Below, piece after piece: positions 42,447-55,923 of a stretch of 64,000 nucleotides of DNA. Both the position numbers and the translations under genes were made by a program. Location: assembly GCA_022577435.1 (NCBI GenBank), contig JAKOON010000005.1, positions 8,825,224 through 8,889,223 on the forward strand, given 5' to 3'. The stretch's first letter is position 1, and every line of letters begins with the position of its first letter. The notes below the pieces were generated by a model. That model made no database searches. It saw nothing but the letters and a program-made list of their open reading frames with translations, and had not been told where the DNA came from. The stretch is from Embiotoca jacksoni (Eukaryota > Chordata > Actinopteri > Embiotocidae).

Positions 42447-42960
42447 ATGTCCGCATTTTATTACAAATTACTCTGAAAGACATGCAGTGCAAATCTTAAG
42501 TCAAATCCATTTTTGATAAACAGATCATCTTCAAAGTGTGTATCTGTGGGTGAGTTAAGGACGAAACACAATCAGTTTCAGGAACCACAAGGTCAGAGGC
42601 ACGAGTGCTAAGAAAGGGTATGGCCCAATACATCACTGTTTGCACTTTAATACGGCCAAGCACCAAACCTTCTTGTAAGGGTTTCCATGTATTCAAATGT
42701 TGAGGTAAATAGACTCATATGTGAAATAAAGCACCTCTGATAGAATATTATCTATGACCTATAGAGCTTTTATGTAATTAAAAAAATAGTAAAAGAGTTC
42801 CTGTCTTCTGGATGAGCAGGATTCTGATTTCCTCCCTGTTATTTGCGCCCATTTCTCTTTCTGTCTTCTATTTCATGTACAGTATGTCTCAGAGACAGGT
42901 GACCTTTCAGCCATCTGTTGGCATCAGAGACATCAAAGTTAAGCTGGTAAGCTGCAGGAT

Positions 42961-42961
<1 letters not shown>

Positions 42962-43042
<81 letters not shown>

Positions 43043-43049
43043 CGTGTGC
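42962..43049 (+). repeat. (TG)n microsatellite, 88 bp
   Basis: A TG run ending in GCGTGCGTGTGCGC. Confidence 0.98.
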
Positions 43050-43420
43050 GCAATATCCGTTGAGAAGGTGGATTAACAGAAAACCGACGTCACCAGATTG
43101 TGAGATCCAGGGGAAGAAGACGGAAAAGAAAAGGTTAAACAATCAGGTGCAACTACAAATACTTATAGTTCGGATTGTATTAATGCTTCTACACACGTCA
43201 AGAAAACACATAGTTTCATAATACACTGGATGTTTGTGTGTGTGTCTGTGTGGTAAGTGGTTTTAGCTTTTACTTGTGACTGCAGATAGAGTTCCTCTCC
43301 ACTGAAACGGCCCTCCAACAGTAAATGAATAACTCCATTCTTATGTCAAAACCAATGCTTTGTATGGGTTATGTGTGCTGTTTTGAGCACTTCTCTTAAG
43401 CTACGTCCCAGTCAAAGCAG

Positions 43421-43475
43421 ACACATGCACATACACATGCACATACACATGCACATACACACACACACACACACA

Positions 43476-43518
<43 letters not shown>
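43421..43518 (+). repeat. (ACATGCACATAC)3 minisatellite leading into (CA)n
   Basis: Three 12-bp units precede a (CA)n run with one CAGA interruption. The layered structure suggests the 12-mer arose by slippage of a mutated CA tract. Confidence 0.95.
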
Positions 43519-43522
<4 letters not shown>

Positions 43523-43818
43523 GACACACAGAAACAAATACCCTCCACCCTCACCCTCCCCAAACAAGTGTCTTTGTGAAGTCAACAAGTCGCTCTGAGG
43601 TCTTAATTAGGCAGAGGGACAACAATAGGACTTAACAGACAATGCCTTGACATGGGACCATAAAACATGAACATCAAAGGCTGTCGGGCTGCTGTCTTTT
43701 TTTCCTGCCCTCCATGCAAGTCCTGCCCAAGCTATAGGAGGAAATGCACACAAACAATAGAAAACATGAAGAGCATGAGGCCCTATTTTGCGAAAAAGAA
43801 AAGAGTCTACCACCCACC

Positions 43819-43824
<6 letters not shown>

Positions 43825-43855
<31 letters not shown>
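43825..43855 (+). repeat. (CT)n microsatellite
   Basis: About 15 units; in the kcnq1 sense strand this is (GA)n. Confidence 0.95.
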
Positions 43856-43858
<3 letters not shown>

Positions 43859-44581
43859 GATGAGGAGAAGGATGTGTTTGAGCATAATTGGGGAAGAAAA
43901 CACATGTAGGAAACAAAAAACATGTGCGGTTTTGATCGTTTTTACAACTGTACCCTGCTCCCTCCTTGCCCTCCTCACGTTTCCTGCGTTTGACACAAAT
44001 GCACACTCATGTTCGGTGAGTAAGTGTGATAAAACAATAACACGGAGGGTTGTTAGTCCGACACCAACCTCCCTTCTCCACTCCATTAAACATTTGGCAC
44101 AGAGGAATGGAATTTCCACATCTCTGTGCTGACACTTCCCTTCAAACACTTGCTGGCTCCGACTCTACTTCTTACTCATCTTCTGCCTTCCTGTTCTCTC
44201 TTTTTCCTTCTTTGTGTTTATTTGTTATTTATGCAGAAGATTTGATAGCCAATGTATCCTGGGCGCTCCTCTTGAGCCAGAAAGCTCCGATCTCTTCCAC
44301 GGCGACTTTAATATTCGGTTCATTGTCCACTGTCCATGATTCATGCTCTGGGAAGGCCAGTTGTGTGTGTTTTAATTCTAAGGATTTAACCTTAATTCTT
44401 AGGTCTTCTCAATAGACTTACTATTCTTCATTAGATCAACTGTAGAAGTCATGTATGAGCTGGAGTTGCTGGAGTTATGAACAAGCCTCGAGCCTCTCTT
44501 GAAAAGCTGTGGCAGATTTAGCCCCATGGCTTCCCCTGGACCCTTCTCTCTTAATAAGTTCTCTCTTTTTTTCATTTTCAG

Positions 44582-44704
44582 ATGGTCACTTTGGAGATCT
44601 CAGAGTTGTCAATGGCAACTCTCCCTCATCCCCCCAACACCCCAGCTCTTTCTTTGGCAGGGGACCGTCAAATATCCTGTGCTTCCATGGTGCGCAGCAA
44701 TAAC
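44582..44704 (+). other. Exon-like segment after a polypyrimidine-AG
   Basis: A run CTCTCTTTTTTTCATTTTCAG at about 44561-44581 has the form of a 3' splice acceptor. After it, one frame reads GHFGDLRVVNGNSPSSPQHP and stays open to a stop at 44701-44703; another is open longer but runs into the (TG)n tract. No known protein is recognised and no clear donor was chosen. It may be a cryptic or alternative exon or plain intron. Confidence 0.15.
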
Positions 44705-44795
44705 CTTGGAGTCAGTCAGGAGAATGCCGCCTTAGACATCAATGTGCTACAGTCAGGGCCCAGCAAGACTGCTGGCCCGTGTGTGTGCATATGCA

Positions 44796-44797
<2 letters not shown>

Positions 44798-44881
<84 letters not shown>

Positions 44882-44885
44882 TGTG
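44798..44885 (+). repeat. (TG)n microsatellite, 88 bp
   Basis: A pure run with one TATG interruption near the end. Confidence 0.98.
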
Positions 44886-45632
44886 AGATAAGCTTTATGA
44901 CTGGTGCTTTGGTCCATCAAAGAGATGTGCTCTTCTTCTGTTCTCCTCAAAAACAGACATCCCTTTATCATATCTTGGAAGGATAAGATGACTACATTCT
45001 TTCAAAAATGTTTGATCTAAAAGTGATGGCACGCCAGAGAGCGCCGTGGTGAGAATTATAAGAGCGCATTGCAATATCGTAACAGCCAATTTTCTCCATT
45101 CAATGAGGAATTTAAATGAATAAGATCAATGTGATTCTAATCTGAAGAAATGCTGCAGAGCTTTTTAAAATGGCAACTGCTCTAGTCTTAGTTTGGTTGG
45201 CAAACAACAAAACTGTGCATCTCAGCCAATATCAGGTTGAAGATAGGACAGACAGCCCAGTAACTTTGCTGTGTATACACTTTTTAAACCTCTGCTCTGC
45301 CACTTGCTAACTGTGGTCACCTACACTGTGAGTCAGTACAGCCAAACTCAAACATATATATGTTGTCAGACGACAGAGTGAGCATGGAAGCTCAGTTAAC
45401 TTTGAACACTTTTATATGACTGTATTTCAAGGCATCTCGCCACATCGATTACTTGCTGTTAGGCTTTGAAAGAGGTGCTGGCAATAAAAAGCCTGTCATG
45501 ATTGTGACGTATAGAGGATACTGTGCATTTTGGGTCAAAGTCTTAGAGTTGGAAAAGCCAGTAAGTGTTTCCCTCCGAAGAAGTTATTATCTTTGTCATA
45601 CAACTAAATTAAATAAAACCGAGGACTGAAAC

Positions 45633-45775
45633 ATGACTGCCGTGAGCGCAAATCCTGCGGTGCTCGAGGTGACCCAGGAGACTGAAGTCGAGACCCAGGA
45701 GCAGCCAAAGGACAGCACTAGTGGCTGGATCTCGTGTGAATGGATAGTCATCGACAATGTGCCTATGGTCTTGAG
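45633..45775 (+). CDS. Candidate first coding exon of an unrecognised plus-strand gene
   Basis: An ATG in AAACATGAC context opens 47 codons plus two bases, starting MTAVSANPAVLEVTQETEVE and ending WIVIDNVPMVL. A strong donor follows at once (TTGAG then GTAAGC). The stretch is richer in GC and CpG than its AT-rich surroundings, and the peptide is acidic (VTQETEVETQEQPKD) then hydrophobic. The next strong acceptor on this strand, 46360-46361, gives a compatible phase and would close the frame after 15 more residues. I do not recognise the protein. It lies antisense inside the presumed kcnq1 intron. It could be a nested small gene, a transposon-borne exon or chance. Confidence 0.35.
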
Positions 45776-46361
45776 GTAAGCATACTTACTCACCAACAAT
45801 CTGACAGTCAGACGGTGCTCATTTCTCTCCTGGCTCTATCATATACATCGCACCATAAACTGGAAGCCCTATAGGACAATAGCCATCAAAGCTTGAATAG
45901 CCTGGTAGTACCAGACCCAAATTTACTGCATAGACATATGGGTATGGCCACACTTCATTGGGAACTGTTTCCAGTTGTTGCATGCTAATGGGCAACAACT
46001 GGAGTAGTTGACCACCATATAAGACAAGTTGTGCACCGAAACTCTATCACTGCTGCCGTTGTTGGAACTACATTTAGAAACAAATGCCTGACTTGAATGT
46101 CAACACCCTTTGCCACCCCTTACTGATCGCTTATTGGTCCGCACTTCAGAGTGGCTGAGCAAACATTAATGTGAACGGGGTTTCAAGACTACAATCGCAG
46201 TGAAGACTGAAGCTGTGAACAATAGTCGGTCAGAGCCAGACTATAAAAAGCTTAGGGACTATTCATAAAATTGTATTTCCCAGAGTGGAGTGGTGACCGT
46301 GACAAAAGTCATCACTCATGCTATCACTGTCCTTTTTTGCTTTACTCTCCTTTTGTTTCAG

Positions 46362-46407
46362 TCTTGTTGCATTTACTTCCATCTCGAAGTTCAACTCGAT
46401 TCATTAA
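46362..46407 (+). CDS. Candidate second exon of the 45.6-kb open segment
   Basis: A 30-base pyrimidine-rich run ends in TTTGTTTCAG at 46361. Joined in phase to the exon ending at 45775, the frame reads SLVAFTSISKFNSIH and then TAA. The two segments together would encode a protein of about 62 residues with a hydrophobic C-terminal stretch. Support is only the splice signals and phase compatibility, so this is inference. Confidence 0.22.
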
Positions 46408-47210
46408 GAACTTGAACCTCAAAAGCTCAGCTACATGCCATAGAGCAAGATGCAGCTGGTTAAATATAGCTTCAGATACCACAGTTTCCCTCCTCCCTGT
46501 GTCTGCTCCAGTTGTTTTCATGTCCCCCATTCAAAGATCAATAGACACTGATCAAGACATGCTGGAAACAATAGCAGCAACCAAACCACATCAAAGCCCA
46601 GTGCCCATTAAGAGCTGATGACAAAGAGAGAACAGAAAGAGCAAGCAATGTTTGATGTGTGTGGCTACAGAGGCACAGAGAAAGAGGCCAGAGATACAGT
46701 CAATTTCCCTGTTACCCACTCCTCTTGCATTTTTGTTTACATATGTGTAACGTATGTATTGAACAATCAGGAATGTAGGAGGAGTGATCAAAATGCTCAG
46801 AGACTGTTTCTGTTGCAAACAAACGAAGTGCAGCACAGTAATCCGCATGGAGCAGGAGGAAATAATAACTTTTTATGAAAAAATACTTCATATTACAATA
46901 CTTGATCAACATCAGTATTAGTGTTGTACGCCAGTACACCACTGGCAGGTGCACATTTTCAAATTGACCATAGGCCTAAAACAGAGAAATTCAGATCAGA
47001 TCATCAAATTGGATGTCACACTCGGGAAATCAGCCCTTGAAATGCTTTTAGAAAGCCTATAGGAATGAAGGAATGAAGGAATGAGCCAGGTGAGAAGTTT
47101 TTAACAGTATTTGTATTTCAAGAGTGGCAGACACTGAAGAAAGCACGGCAGGTCAGAAGCGCAACCATGTGGGTTCTTTTTGACATCCTCGGGTTGTGCA
47201 CCATAAACTC

Positions 47211-47350
47211 TTTTACATTACATTTCATTTAGCTGACGCTTTTATCCAAAGCGACTTACAATAAATGCATTTCAACCATGAGGGTACAAAACCCAGAACA
47301 ACAGGAATCAAGTAAATACAATTTCTTCAAGAAAGCCAAACTACAAAGTG
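47211..47350 (+). repeat. Widespread teleost repeat (AGCTGACGCTTTTATCCAAAG family)
   Basis: The core CATTTAGCTGACGCTTTTATCCAAAGCGACTTACAATAA is a hallmark of a dispersed repeat found in many ray-finned fish; here it is a short copy. Class unassigned (SINE or MITE). Confidence 0.7.
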
Positions 47351-47378
47351 CTTAACCAACTCTTCCACCAGGTTCAGA

Positions 47379-47396
47379 CCCCCCCCCCCCCCCCCC
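47379..47396 (+). repeat. Poly(C), 18 bp
   Basis: A homopolymer just after the teleost repeat at 47.2 kb. Confidence 0.93.
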
Positions 47397-47707
47397 ACTC
47401 TGCCTCAGGAGTACTGTGACGTTCTGACATGTCTGTGTAAACACTCATTGCAGCTCACCGTATGTTGAAAGTCTGCGAGTTTCTTGCCTGCAACATCACA
47501 ATCGTCGCTCACCACCAGCCATTACTGACCAGATTTTTCTCTTTGTGACTTTTATCTGTTTCCCAAAATGAAGTTCCAATTTAACGGTCGTCGTTTTGAC
47601 TGTAGAGGAGTTTCAGAGCAAATCACAGATGGTGCTTGGCGTGCTTTCAACAGGATTTTCATTAATGGATACTACTGTATGCTGATACATGTAGACACAT
47701 AGTCTGA

Positions 47708-47708
<1 letters not shown>

Positions 47709-47758
<50 letters not shown>
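47709..47758 (+). repeat. (CA)n microsatellite, 50 bp
   Basis: A pure run of 25 units. Confidence 0.97.
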
Positions 47759-47761
<3 letters not shown>

Positions 47762-48599
47762 ACCACATACCTTTTAAAGTATGCGGTGACTGTAAAGTCT
47801 CCAGTCTTTGTGAAAATAAGTCCTCTTGAGACACGGTCGACATCTTGGTGACCTCAGAAAAGTCCCACCCTTGTTTAATGTTCATGACACCAAATCTCAC
47901 AACCTGTCATTATTTGAGGAGAACAGAGACACTCACAGCTCTTTCCCACCACACAGAGAGAAGATTGGAGAGGAGCACACTTCTAACAAGTCGACTAATG
48001 ACTGGTGAACTCTTCTTGACACAACTCTTAACTGCCAAATTATCTAAAGATTTGGGTGAGGAGGTCAAGAAAATCTAAAACTACAGCCGTGGGAAAAATT
48101 CTTTGTACCAGGATATGAAGGCCACAAGGAACAAAGATTATAATCTGGAAAATTTTGACAAAAATATGACTTCAGACATTTTGACAATATTAGTTTCAAT
48201 GGGTTTGACATAAAATATAAATTATGTTTTATCTGTATATAAAAAAAAATATGATTGATTTGATACAGCAAAATATCCTGCACTGGGCAGGTCAACTTAA
48301 GATATGTTCTTGTACTTCCTGCCATCAACAAACTGAGGGCAGTCAAAAAAAAGAGTGTGGGACAATTGCTACTTCACAGATGTGACCGGACTAATGCAGG
48401 GTTTCAGGGTTAATGTTTCAGGCCTAAAGTGTGGCTTTAAGAGGAGGATGTCACGGTAACTACTCTTCAAAGATAGTTTTGGAGTTAATGACCCCCACTT
48501 TGCTGACAGACCTTGTTCCGGGCTAAATGTCTAGCCTGAGGTGTGTCAGTAATATTGGGGTTAGGCTTTTCTTCCTCCCACCCCCCATTAATATGGTTT

Positions 48600-48690
48600 G
48601 TGGCGATATTTTGTTCTATATGGGAATGGCAATGTTGATTGGTTGGTCAGTTGGTCAATCACTTCAGTCCTGACTGAAACGTTTTTCTGA
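48600..48690 (+). repeat. Fragment of a teleost repeat with GGTTGGTCAGTTGGTC motif
   Basis: GGCAATGTTGATTGGTTGGT followed by CAGTTGGTCAATCACTTCAG and CTGACTGAAAC resembles a common fish repeat preceding a CTCAACAACTATTGGATGG-like block; that downstream block is missing here. Confidence 0.4.
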
Positions 48691-51600
48691 CACCATCATT
48701 GGGTCAACATTTTAAACTTCTTCATACACCAGTTTACTTTACCAAGAGAAACTCGCAGAGCTGTTATTGTGGCTACAAGCCTGTGATTAAAAAAAAAAGA
48801 AATGCTTCTTTTGCATTGAATGGTAACATGTAAAACTTGGTTTGAACTACTAATATTTGTTGTTTTATGGAGTCTGGAAACTCTCAGCAGGTCTGACTGG
48901 CAGTGTATGACACAAATCAAACCATCTGCACCCACTGTTTTCCCTGTAAGCCAACACATTAGCGGTTTCTTTCCATCATTCGCTGACACGAGCTGACTGG
49001 ATAACGAGCTGGGAAACGCACCGTCCTTTTCCAAGTGTCTACACATGTCAACTCTAAAAAAAACCTGAGATATTAGCACATCCTCACCCTGGATCAAAAT
49101 ATTCCAGTTTTCATTTTTTATGACATATCCAGTGATTGTCACGGACAATTCACCCACCACTGTTCTGTGTTTTTTTTTGGTTGCTCCACTGTGTATGCTA
49201 GGTTTTTAGAGCTGTCAGTTGTAGGCTAAGACAGAATCAACTTGAGAGGACCAACATTTGAACAACAAATATTTTGAATACCAGGAGTAATGCATGAAAG
49301 CATACGGGTACTTATATTAACTTTTTACTTTCACAAGAATATGTGTATTTCTGATTGTGGCGTGTATTAAAGTACCCCTGCTGTTTTTGTAATTGTGTAC
49401 AACCCTGGCTGACTGACCAGAATGGTAAATGATGAGTAGGCCTTACAAGTGGCCACACACACATATCCACACACACACACCAGTATTCAGTATACATGAA
49501 AGCAAACAGCACATATATACTCTTACACAGTGACGCATGGACGTCCAACAAACTCACAGTCCCGCCGTGTTTAGACCGACATTCTTGGGAATTAATTCGT
49601 ATGCGGGGGTATGCTTGTGCATGTCATGAACACAGGATTGGCCGATTGGGTTTCTTTGGTGGGGGAGATGGGAGTGAGGTGGTGAAGAAGGATTTATAAT
49701 TCATGGCCTAATAGGATTTGTTGCTATTTAGCAGGATTAGGCATGTTAGAGAAAGAATCTATTTATTGCTGCCAGTCGGGGGGTCCCCTTGCCTGGGTAG
49801 GGAGGGGATTTTTTTTTGGGGGGGGGGGGGGGGGGGGGGGGGGTAATAGTTAGGTGAGGACAGGGGGGTGGCGAGTGTGGGGGTTGCATGGACCCTTGAT
49901 TTTCTTTTACCCAATCAGTTTGTGGGATAACCCCTGGCACTAACGCCCCTCCTCTCCACTCTTAGTCCCACCAAAGCCACCATTTTTTTTGGATTAAATT
50001 GGCTGGTTCTCTTTCATAGTCCTCTGGTAATCCAAGCACATGAGCCCAGTGGTCGGTCATGCCAGCAGACATGGCTGTTCATGTGTGTTTTTGAGTGTAT
50101 GTGTATGTCCAGGGACAAGTAGCACTACCACGCCCTCGTGGGAGCAAGGGCTTGCCAGAGGTGGCAGTCACAGCCCTGCCTGGCTTAATCCTGGCTACAG
50201 ACCCAGTGGGAAGACAGAGAAAAAGAAGAGGACGAGAGAGAGGGAGAGGAGAAGGAGAACTCGAGAGAAAGGACGAGATGAAGGGTGACCTGTGGGCCTT
50301 CTTAGCTAAGGGGCTTCCCTTTCATAAACCAATGGGTTTAGATTATAAAACTGTGCTCCTTTTCAAAAGACCATTATTCTTTCACTCATGTGTGGTTGGG
50401 GCTACAGTGGGGGGCTGACTGACATTAAAGACTGCTGTTTAATTAGGCTTTTCTACAGTGGTTAGCCTTTTTGTTCCTTCTTTCAGCTATGGGAGGCCAA
50501 CCAGGCCTCCCTAATGGTCAATGGCAATTGTTCTGTTTGTGTATGAGAGGAAAAGAGGGCAAGTGAAAGAAAGAAGTGGAGATACAGCATTTTTCACCTT
50601 CCATTTATTCATTAAGAATACATTCTTGTCAAACTGACACTGTATGCATTTGATTAATTGAGAATCATTGATTTATTTTTTTCAAGAGACAGAAAGAGAG
50701 TGATAATGCTGACAATAAGCACTCAGAGTACTTTGTCATTGCAATCATGTAGCTTAGGGGGCCACCACTTCAAGCCTTGTGAAGGCCATATGTTTCCTCA
50801 ACTGAATACATAATTTGCCACATACACCCGCCTCAGTTTAAACAAAAGAAACATGGAGGAAAACTAGAACTATATAACTTCTAATTCAACACAACAGCAC
50901 CTTTGTTAGGAGAGGAAACAGGGGAGCGGGTTTTTAAATTAGGGATATGGTTGAGAGGGAGTGCCAAACACAACGCTGCGAGCTTCGTTCAAAACACAGA
51001 GAGGAAATTAGTGGAAAAAGGTCAGCTAATGAACAACCCCATGAGTGTCTCTGGTTTAGTTTGTTTTTCATTTATTTGCACAGTGATACAAGATAAGAGT
51101 CAAGCTATAATGAAAACAGACAAACAAAATAATGAGATGTCCAGTAAATACACGACTCCTTCACCCCCACTCATTTATTTCCATTCTTCCATACTTTAAC
51201 TTGCTCACATCCAATTTGTTTCAATTTCTGCACATAAGCCTACTTACCTGGTAATAAAATCAAATGATTAAAAAAACTTGGAGGAAGGAAAGTTAGAGAG
51301 AAAGAAAGGCAGAGAGAGAGATGAAGTGATAGAGGGAATGGAAGTGGTAACAGTAGTGAGTCGTAATGGACAGCAGGGATTTATGGCAGCAGATGTAGCT
51401 GAGAATGTCTTGGCAGATTTGCTTTAATAGCTTCCGTTCCTAGTCCACCGTTCAATTAGCACACTGCCTCTGTCTCCAGGTCTGTCCCTGCCTGGATGGC
51501 AATTACACCAGCAGTCCAAACACACAAGCAGACAGAGAGGCAGTCAGGCGGACAGGCAGGAGAGCTGAGAAACACTGAATGGGGTTGTATCATTGGCACC

Positions 51601-53987
51601 GCTGCTTCTTCACAGCTCACTCTCCCCTAAATATGCAGTCATTTTATTGTATGGTGTACTGTGATGTATTGCTTTAATTGTTAGTGATTTATTGCTTATA
51701 CAGTATAGATATTAAATCATTTTAAATTTGATTTGTTCTCTGTGTTTGGTGGTGGATTATGGGGAACTTTTGCTTTAAAGGGATATATAAGATCCTCAGT
51801 TTAAAAAATGTAAATGTTATTAAAATTATCCACAGAATGTGTAGAAATAACAGTTATGATGTCAAAGACATCCGTGTATTTAGTTGCATCGTCATGTCTC
51901 CCCATACCAACCCACACCTCAACAAGCATCGTAGCATCCAGTCTGCCCTCATTCCAACATGAGAGGAAGACAAAGTAGTATTAATGTACTAACCTCTTAA
52001 TGATGAATGGAACCGTCAACTTAACAATGGCTGAAACTCTTGGAAAAATAGACGTAAAACATGTAAATCATTTTAAAAGTTTGACCCCAAAAGGTATACA
52101 AGATATGTCTTCCTTACTGAAAAGTCCACTCAGCGTTTGGGCACCGAAGGATTCAAGTTTCCACATCAAACGAGTTTTGATGTCACAATGTTCTGCTTGT
52201 ATACATGTCTTGAACTCAGATTTAAAGTGAGCACAGGGAAACTTTCCCTCTTCAGCAGATGTGAAGCAATGTGAGCCTTCTATTGTCAAACTGTGTGTGT
52301 GCGGAGAACTTAAGTATTTAGGTCATATATTGAGAAAACGAATGCAAAAAACCTTCTTAATTCAGCTGTGAAAAGGCTCAGATTCCTTGTGATTTTCTAA
52401 AGGTCAACATTCAGAGTTGTGAAAGACTTCCAATAGACTTGAGACTTTTTTTTTTTTTTTTTAATAGTATTTGTTGTTACAGCAGCCAATTCCCCACAGG
52501 AATTGCTGACGTCTTAATATATCTAAACAAAAATACAGTCTTTTGTGTTTTCTCTTCTAGTTAGTTACATTGACCTGATCCAGTCAAACAGTCAAGGGTC
52601 AGTTTTGAGTTTTGGCAGGGAAAGCAGAGCACAGCGTGGTGTTGTGTGACTGGAACAAATGATAGTCCGTATCAGTTCTTGTTTATGCGCGTGGAGAACA
52701 AGGGGGTAAAATGAGGAACGCTGTTACATTTAAAAGGCTCACTACAAGCCGTGATCCCATATCTCTAAGTGTATAAGCAGTCCAGGTCAGAAACTGCCTC
52801 TTGCGCGCTGCTATAGTGGAATCAGATGACTGTACACTAAGAGTTCACGGGCCCAGGAGGAGGTGAAAGACGATCAGAGGGCTCAGTGGGTGCAGCGGGG
52901 TCTATGATTGGTCAAATTGACCTTCCTAATGTTCTCTGGTGAGATGAGATGTGAGAGGGGAGTGTGTCAGGGTGAATTACGGGCCTGTATCACAGCTCTT
53001 AAGCTCCTCTAAAAAGTATATGCTTTTGGTGCACTTTTTTTGTACCAGTGGAGTTTTGAGTGTTATTTAAATACTATTGGACAGCTGTTTAAAAAACATT
53101 TACATACTGTTTGAGGCCCTAGGGCAGTTGTTGTCGTACAGTAAAACCTGATCATGCCTTTTCCGCATTTTATGTTCCATTTAAACTGCTGTGATATAAA
53201 TGACACCAAGTTATAACGAATTACCTACATTTGTTACCTATATTTTACAACAATGCCACTTTCAACGTGTTTGAACGTTGTCGGGATATAATTGCAGCAT
53301 CTTCAGTAATATCTGTTATACAACAGTGAACAGCCAGATATGCTGATCTTGAGATTGCGCTCCAAAAGACATGAAATCTAATTTGAGTTGGAGAACCAAC
53401 AATAGCCCGAACATTTGGGACAAAGCTGAAAACAGGAGCAGCTGCCAACCTGAAATGAGAACCCAGTGAACTGAGTGTCCAATTTATGACCCCAGAGGAT
53501 AAAACTGAGCTCCAAATTCAAATCAAACACTGAATGACAAATACACTGTATTGCATTAATACCTTAAAGGAATAATATGTAAAAGCAATTAATTGTATGC
53601 TCGGGGTCAAATATAAGACAGATACAGAGATTAATTTGTTGTAAATGATGTAATAGTACCATGATATAACAACACTGACCCACTAACACGACGTAGCCTG
53701 CAAGCCTGGGTAATGAATATGATGAAAAATGACTTCCAACACAACTCCACGCTGACAGACAGGAAAAACAGACATGCTGGCTCAGCGCCCAGAGCATTAA
53801 ATGACTGGCTGAAGTTCAGAGGCATTTATTTGTCATAATACTAAACTAACTTGAGATCAGCTGATGTCTGTCACTATGCCTCACCTCGCAACAACACGGT
53901 ACAACATTGCACGACTGTATCAGTCTACGTCAAACAGATAAAGAAAAAACAGGGAGAAAGAAATGCCCAAATAAGAAAATGAAGTAG
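48691..53987. other. Intronic DNA, nothing firmly recognised
   Basis: Holds the poly(G) cluster at 49.8 kb, a purine-rich patch (50210-50290) and poly(T) at 52446-52462. A 154-codon minus frame at 48696-49160 is discussed among the rejected items. Confidence 0.5.
49818..49843 (+). repeat. Poly(G), 26 bp, after poly(T)
   Basis: Nine T run directly into 26 G. Further G-runs at 49858-49885 make this a G-rich cluster. Confidence 0.95.
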
Positions 53988-54012
53988 GAGAAGAAGAAGA
54001 AGAAGAAGAAGT
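53988..54012 (+). repeat. (GAA)n trinucleotide repeat, about 8 units
   Basis: A short pure AGAAGAAGAAG run; homopurine and potentially triplex-forming. Confidence 0.93.
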
Positions 54013-54019
54013 GCCGGTT

Positions 54020-54260
54020 TTTCCTGTTTTCAAAGAGCTCAGTTATGAGAGCGGTTATCTGAAAAGAGGCGCTGGGAACAGGGTGCAAAGCCATAATTGG
54101 ATGCCTATCCCCGGCCAATTTTTCAGGGCAAATTATCAACGCATGGGTTGGATTGCTGGAACCACATTGTGGAGGTGGGAACATTGGGAGCTTTGAGGAG
54201 CCAGCGTGATGCGTTAATAGAATCATTTAGCACACTGGGATAATGTAATGGATGGAGTGA
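54020..54260. promoter_or_regulatory. Possible conserved non-coding element
   Basis: A complex, repeat-free block with GCCATAATTGGATGCC, GGTTATCTG and GCGTTAATAGAATCATT, beside a (GAA)n. Enhancer-like in texture only. Confidence 0.25.
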
Positions 54261-55898
54261 AGGGCCCTGCAACTGCTGCTGCTGCTGCCACGTTAACCCC
54301 GCTGTCTCAGAGCACAAGTAGGTAGCACTGGTAAAGGTGTGGGCGTCAGGATCTGTGTGTGTGTATGAGTGTGTGTGTTTACACTGAAATGTGTGTGTAT
54401 ATAAGCATGGCAAAGCTCCTCTTGGCAAAATGTACAGAGCCTTGTCTATCTCAGAGTGAGTGAGTAAAATGATGACTGGGCATGTTGCTTTTGGAAAGCC
54501 CGCTACGCTTTGCCATCTCAGCTTAGGGCCGCCTTGTGTGCCCTCCCTTACTCCCAAAAACAAACTGTCACTCATAGCTTGCCACTGACCTCCAAACTTT
54601 CAAAATCAAACAAGCAAAATAAACATACTCTGGATAACAATAACTTTAGAAACATAATCAGTTCAGGATTTTTATTTGTTGACACAGAATGCTATACTGG
54701 ATTTACCACTTCAAAGTTAGAGACTGAGGAGAAAATTGGAATAATTAAAAAGTTGCTTGTGCCATTGTCATTACTGCACTACAGTAAGCATCCGCAGTTT
54801 ACATTGTGCAAGTATACCATTTCACCACTCTGCAGGAGTTACGTCAGGTACCTCTGAATTAAAGATCTTTTTTTTTTTATATATATATATATAAAAGACC
54901 TACAAGGCCTGAATGAACATGAAGCTCTAAATAGTTCAATTATTAGCACAAATAATAACTTGTTTTAAATAAAAACATATTTTTCCAGGATTCGGAATCA
55001 GAAAACACAAATTTAAAACAAAATTCAAGTTCAAGGGACCTTTTAGAAAAAATATGTAATCACTGAGCTTAAATTTTCTGTGGCATGTTAGGCCTGTTAG
55101 GCTTAAGCTTGTTTGTGCTTTGTACAATTTTGGAAGAAGTCAGCTCACAGCAGTGTATTTTAAATTTGCTGCAGCTCTGGATTTTGCAATTTTCCACAGG
55201 CAAAAGCCCGTAAGGAAGCACATACATCTTCTCACCAAGGCAAAGTGATAGAAAAAGGTGATTTCGCATACATTCATGTTGCAATATTTCTAAAAGAATT
55301 TGTGTCCAGGAGCCTTTCATGCTGCTGGGAAAAACACTCCAACAACTTTCAGCTCTTACCACTTCACTCCTCTATATGGTGTGTTTCAGTAGTAGTGATA
55401 GTGTATTGTTTTGTTTGATATTTACTTAAATATACAATCATTCCACTCTGATCATTTTAATCATGAACTAATACAGTACCTGCCACCAATTCAGCCTGCT
55501 ATGATTTTACTAAACTTGGCCGTAATAACAATCATCTTTACTGTAAAAAAAAAAAGAAACCAACTAGTAGTGATTAAAGGTAAATCTGAAAGCGCTGTAG
55601 ATGAACCAGTATTTGACTGGCTGTGTAGTAAAGTTGTGTATACTGCAGCTGGCCAGAGTCCAGTCCAGGGTGGGAGGATATTTCATATATGAAATCCTCT
55701 CCATGCAGGAGGTGAGGTAGTGCAGAGCTGTCAAGAGTGGTGTTTGTCCACCTCTGCATGGTGCACACTGGGAAACACTACTTCACATACAACACGCACA
55801 AAAGCTCATACGTGTATTCAACGGTCCTCTCACAGATAAGGATACATATAGTCGCACAAAGACGGCCTCACAGACATGCACATAGAAACAACAGAGAG

Positions 55899-55923
55899 AG
55901 GTGGTGGTGGTGGTGGTGGTGGT
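55899..55923 (+). repeat. (GGT)n trinucleotide repeat, about 8 units
   Basis: A GTGGTGGTGG run followed by GGGGG; it opens the purine-rich domain to 56240. Confidence 0.93.

Noticed and set aside
43607..44149. 180-codon minus-strand frame
   Set aside because: It passes through the (CT)n tract giving RERERE and shows no family resemblance elsewhere.
47774..47870. Possible third copy of the 14.8/25.4-kb repeat
   Set aside because: Only AAGTCTCCAGTCT and a GACATCTTGGTGACC-like phrase match; too short and diverged to call.
48696..49160. 154-codon minus-strand open frame
   Set aside because: The peptide has no recognisable motif, the sequence is AT-rich with an A run encoding FFF, and there are no convincing splice or promoter signals. 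Chance is the simplest explanation.
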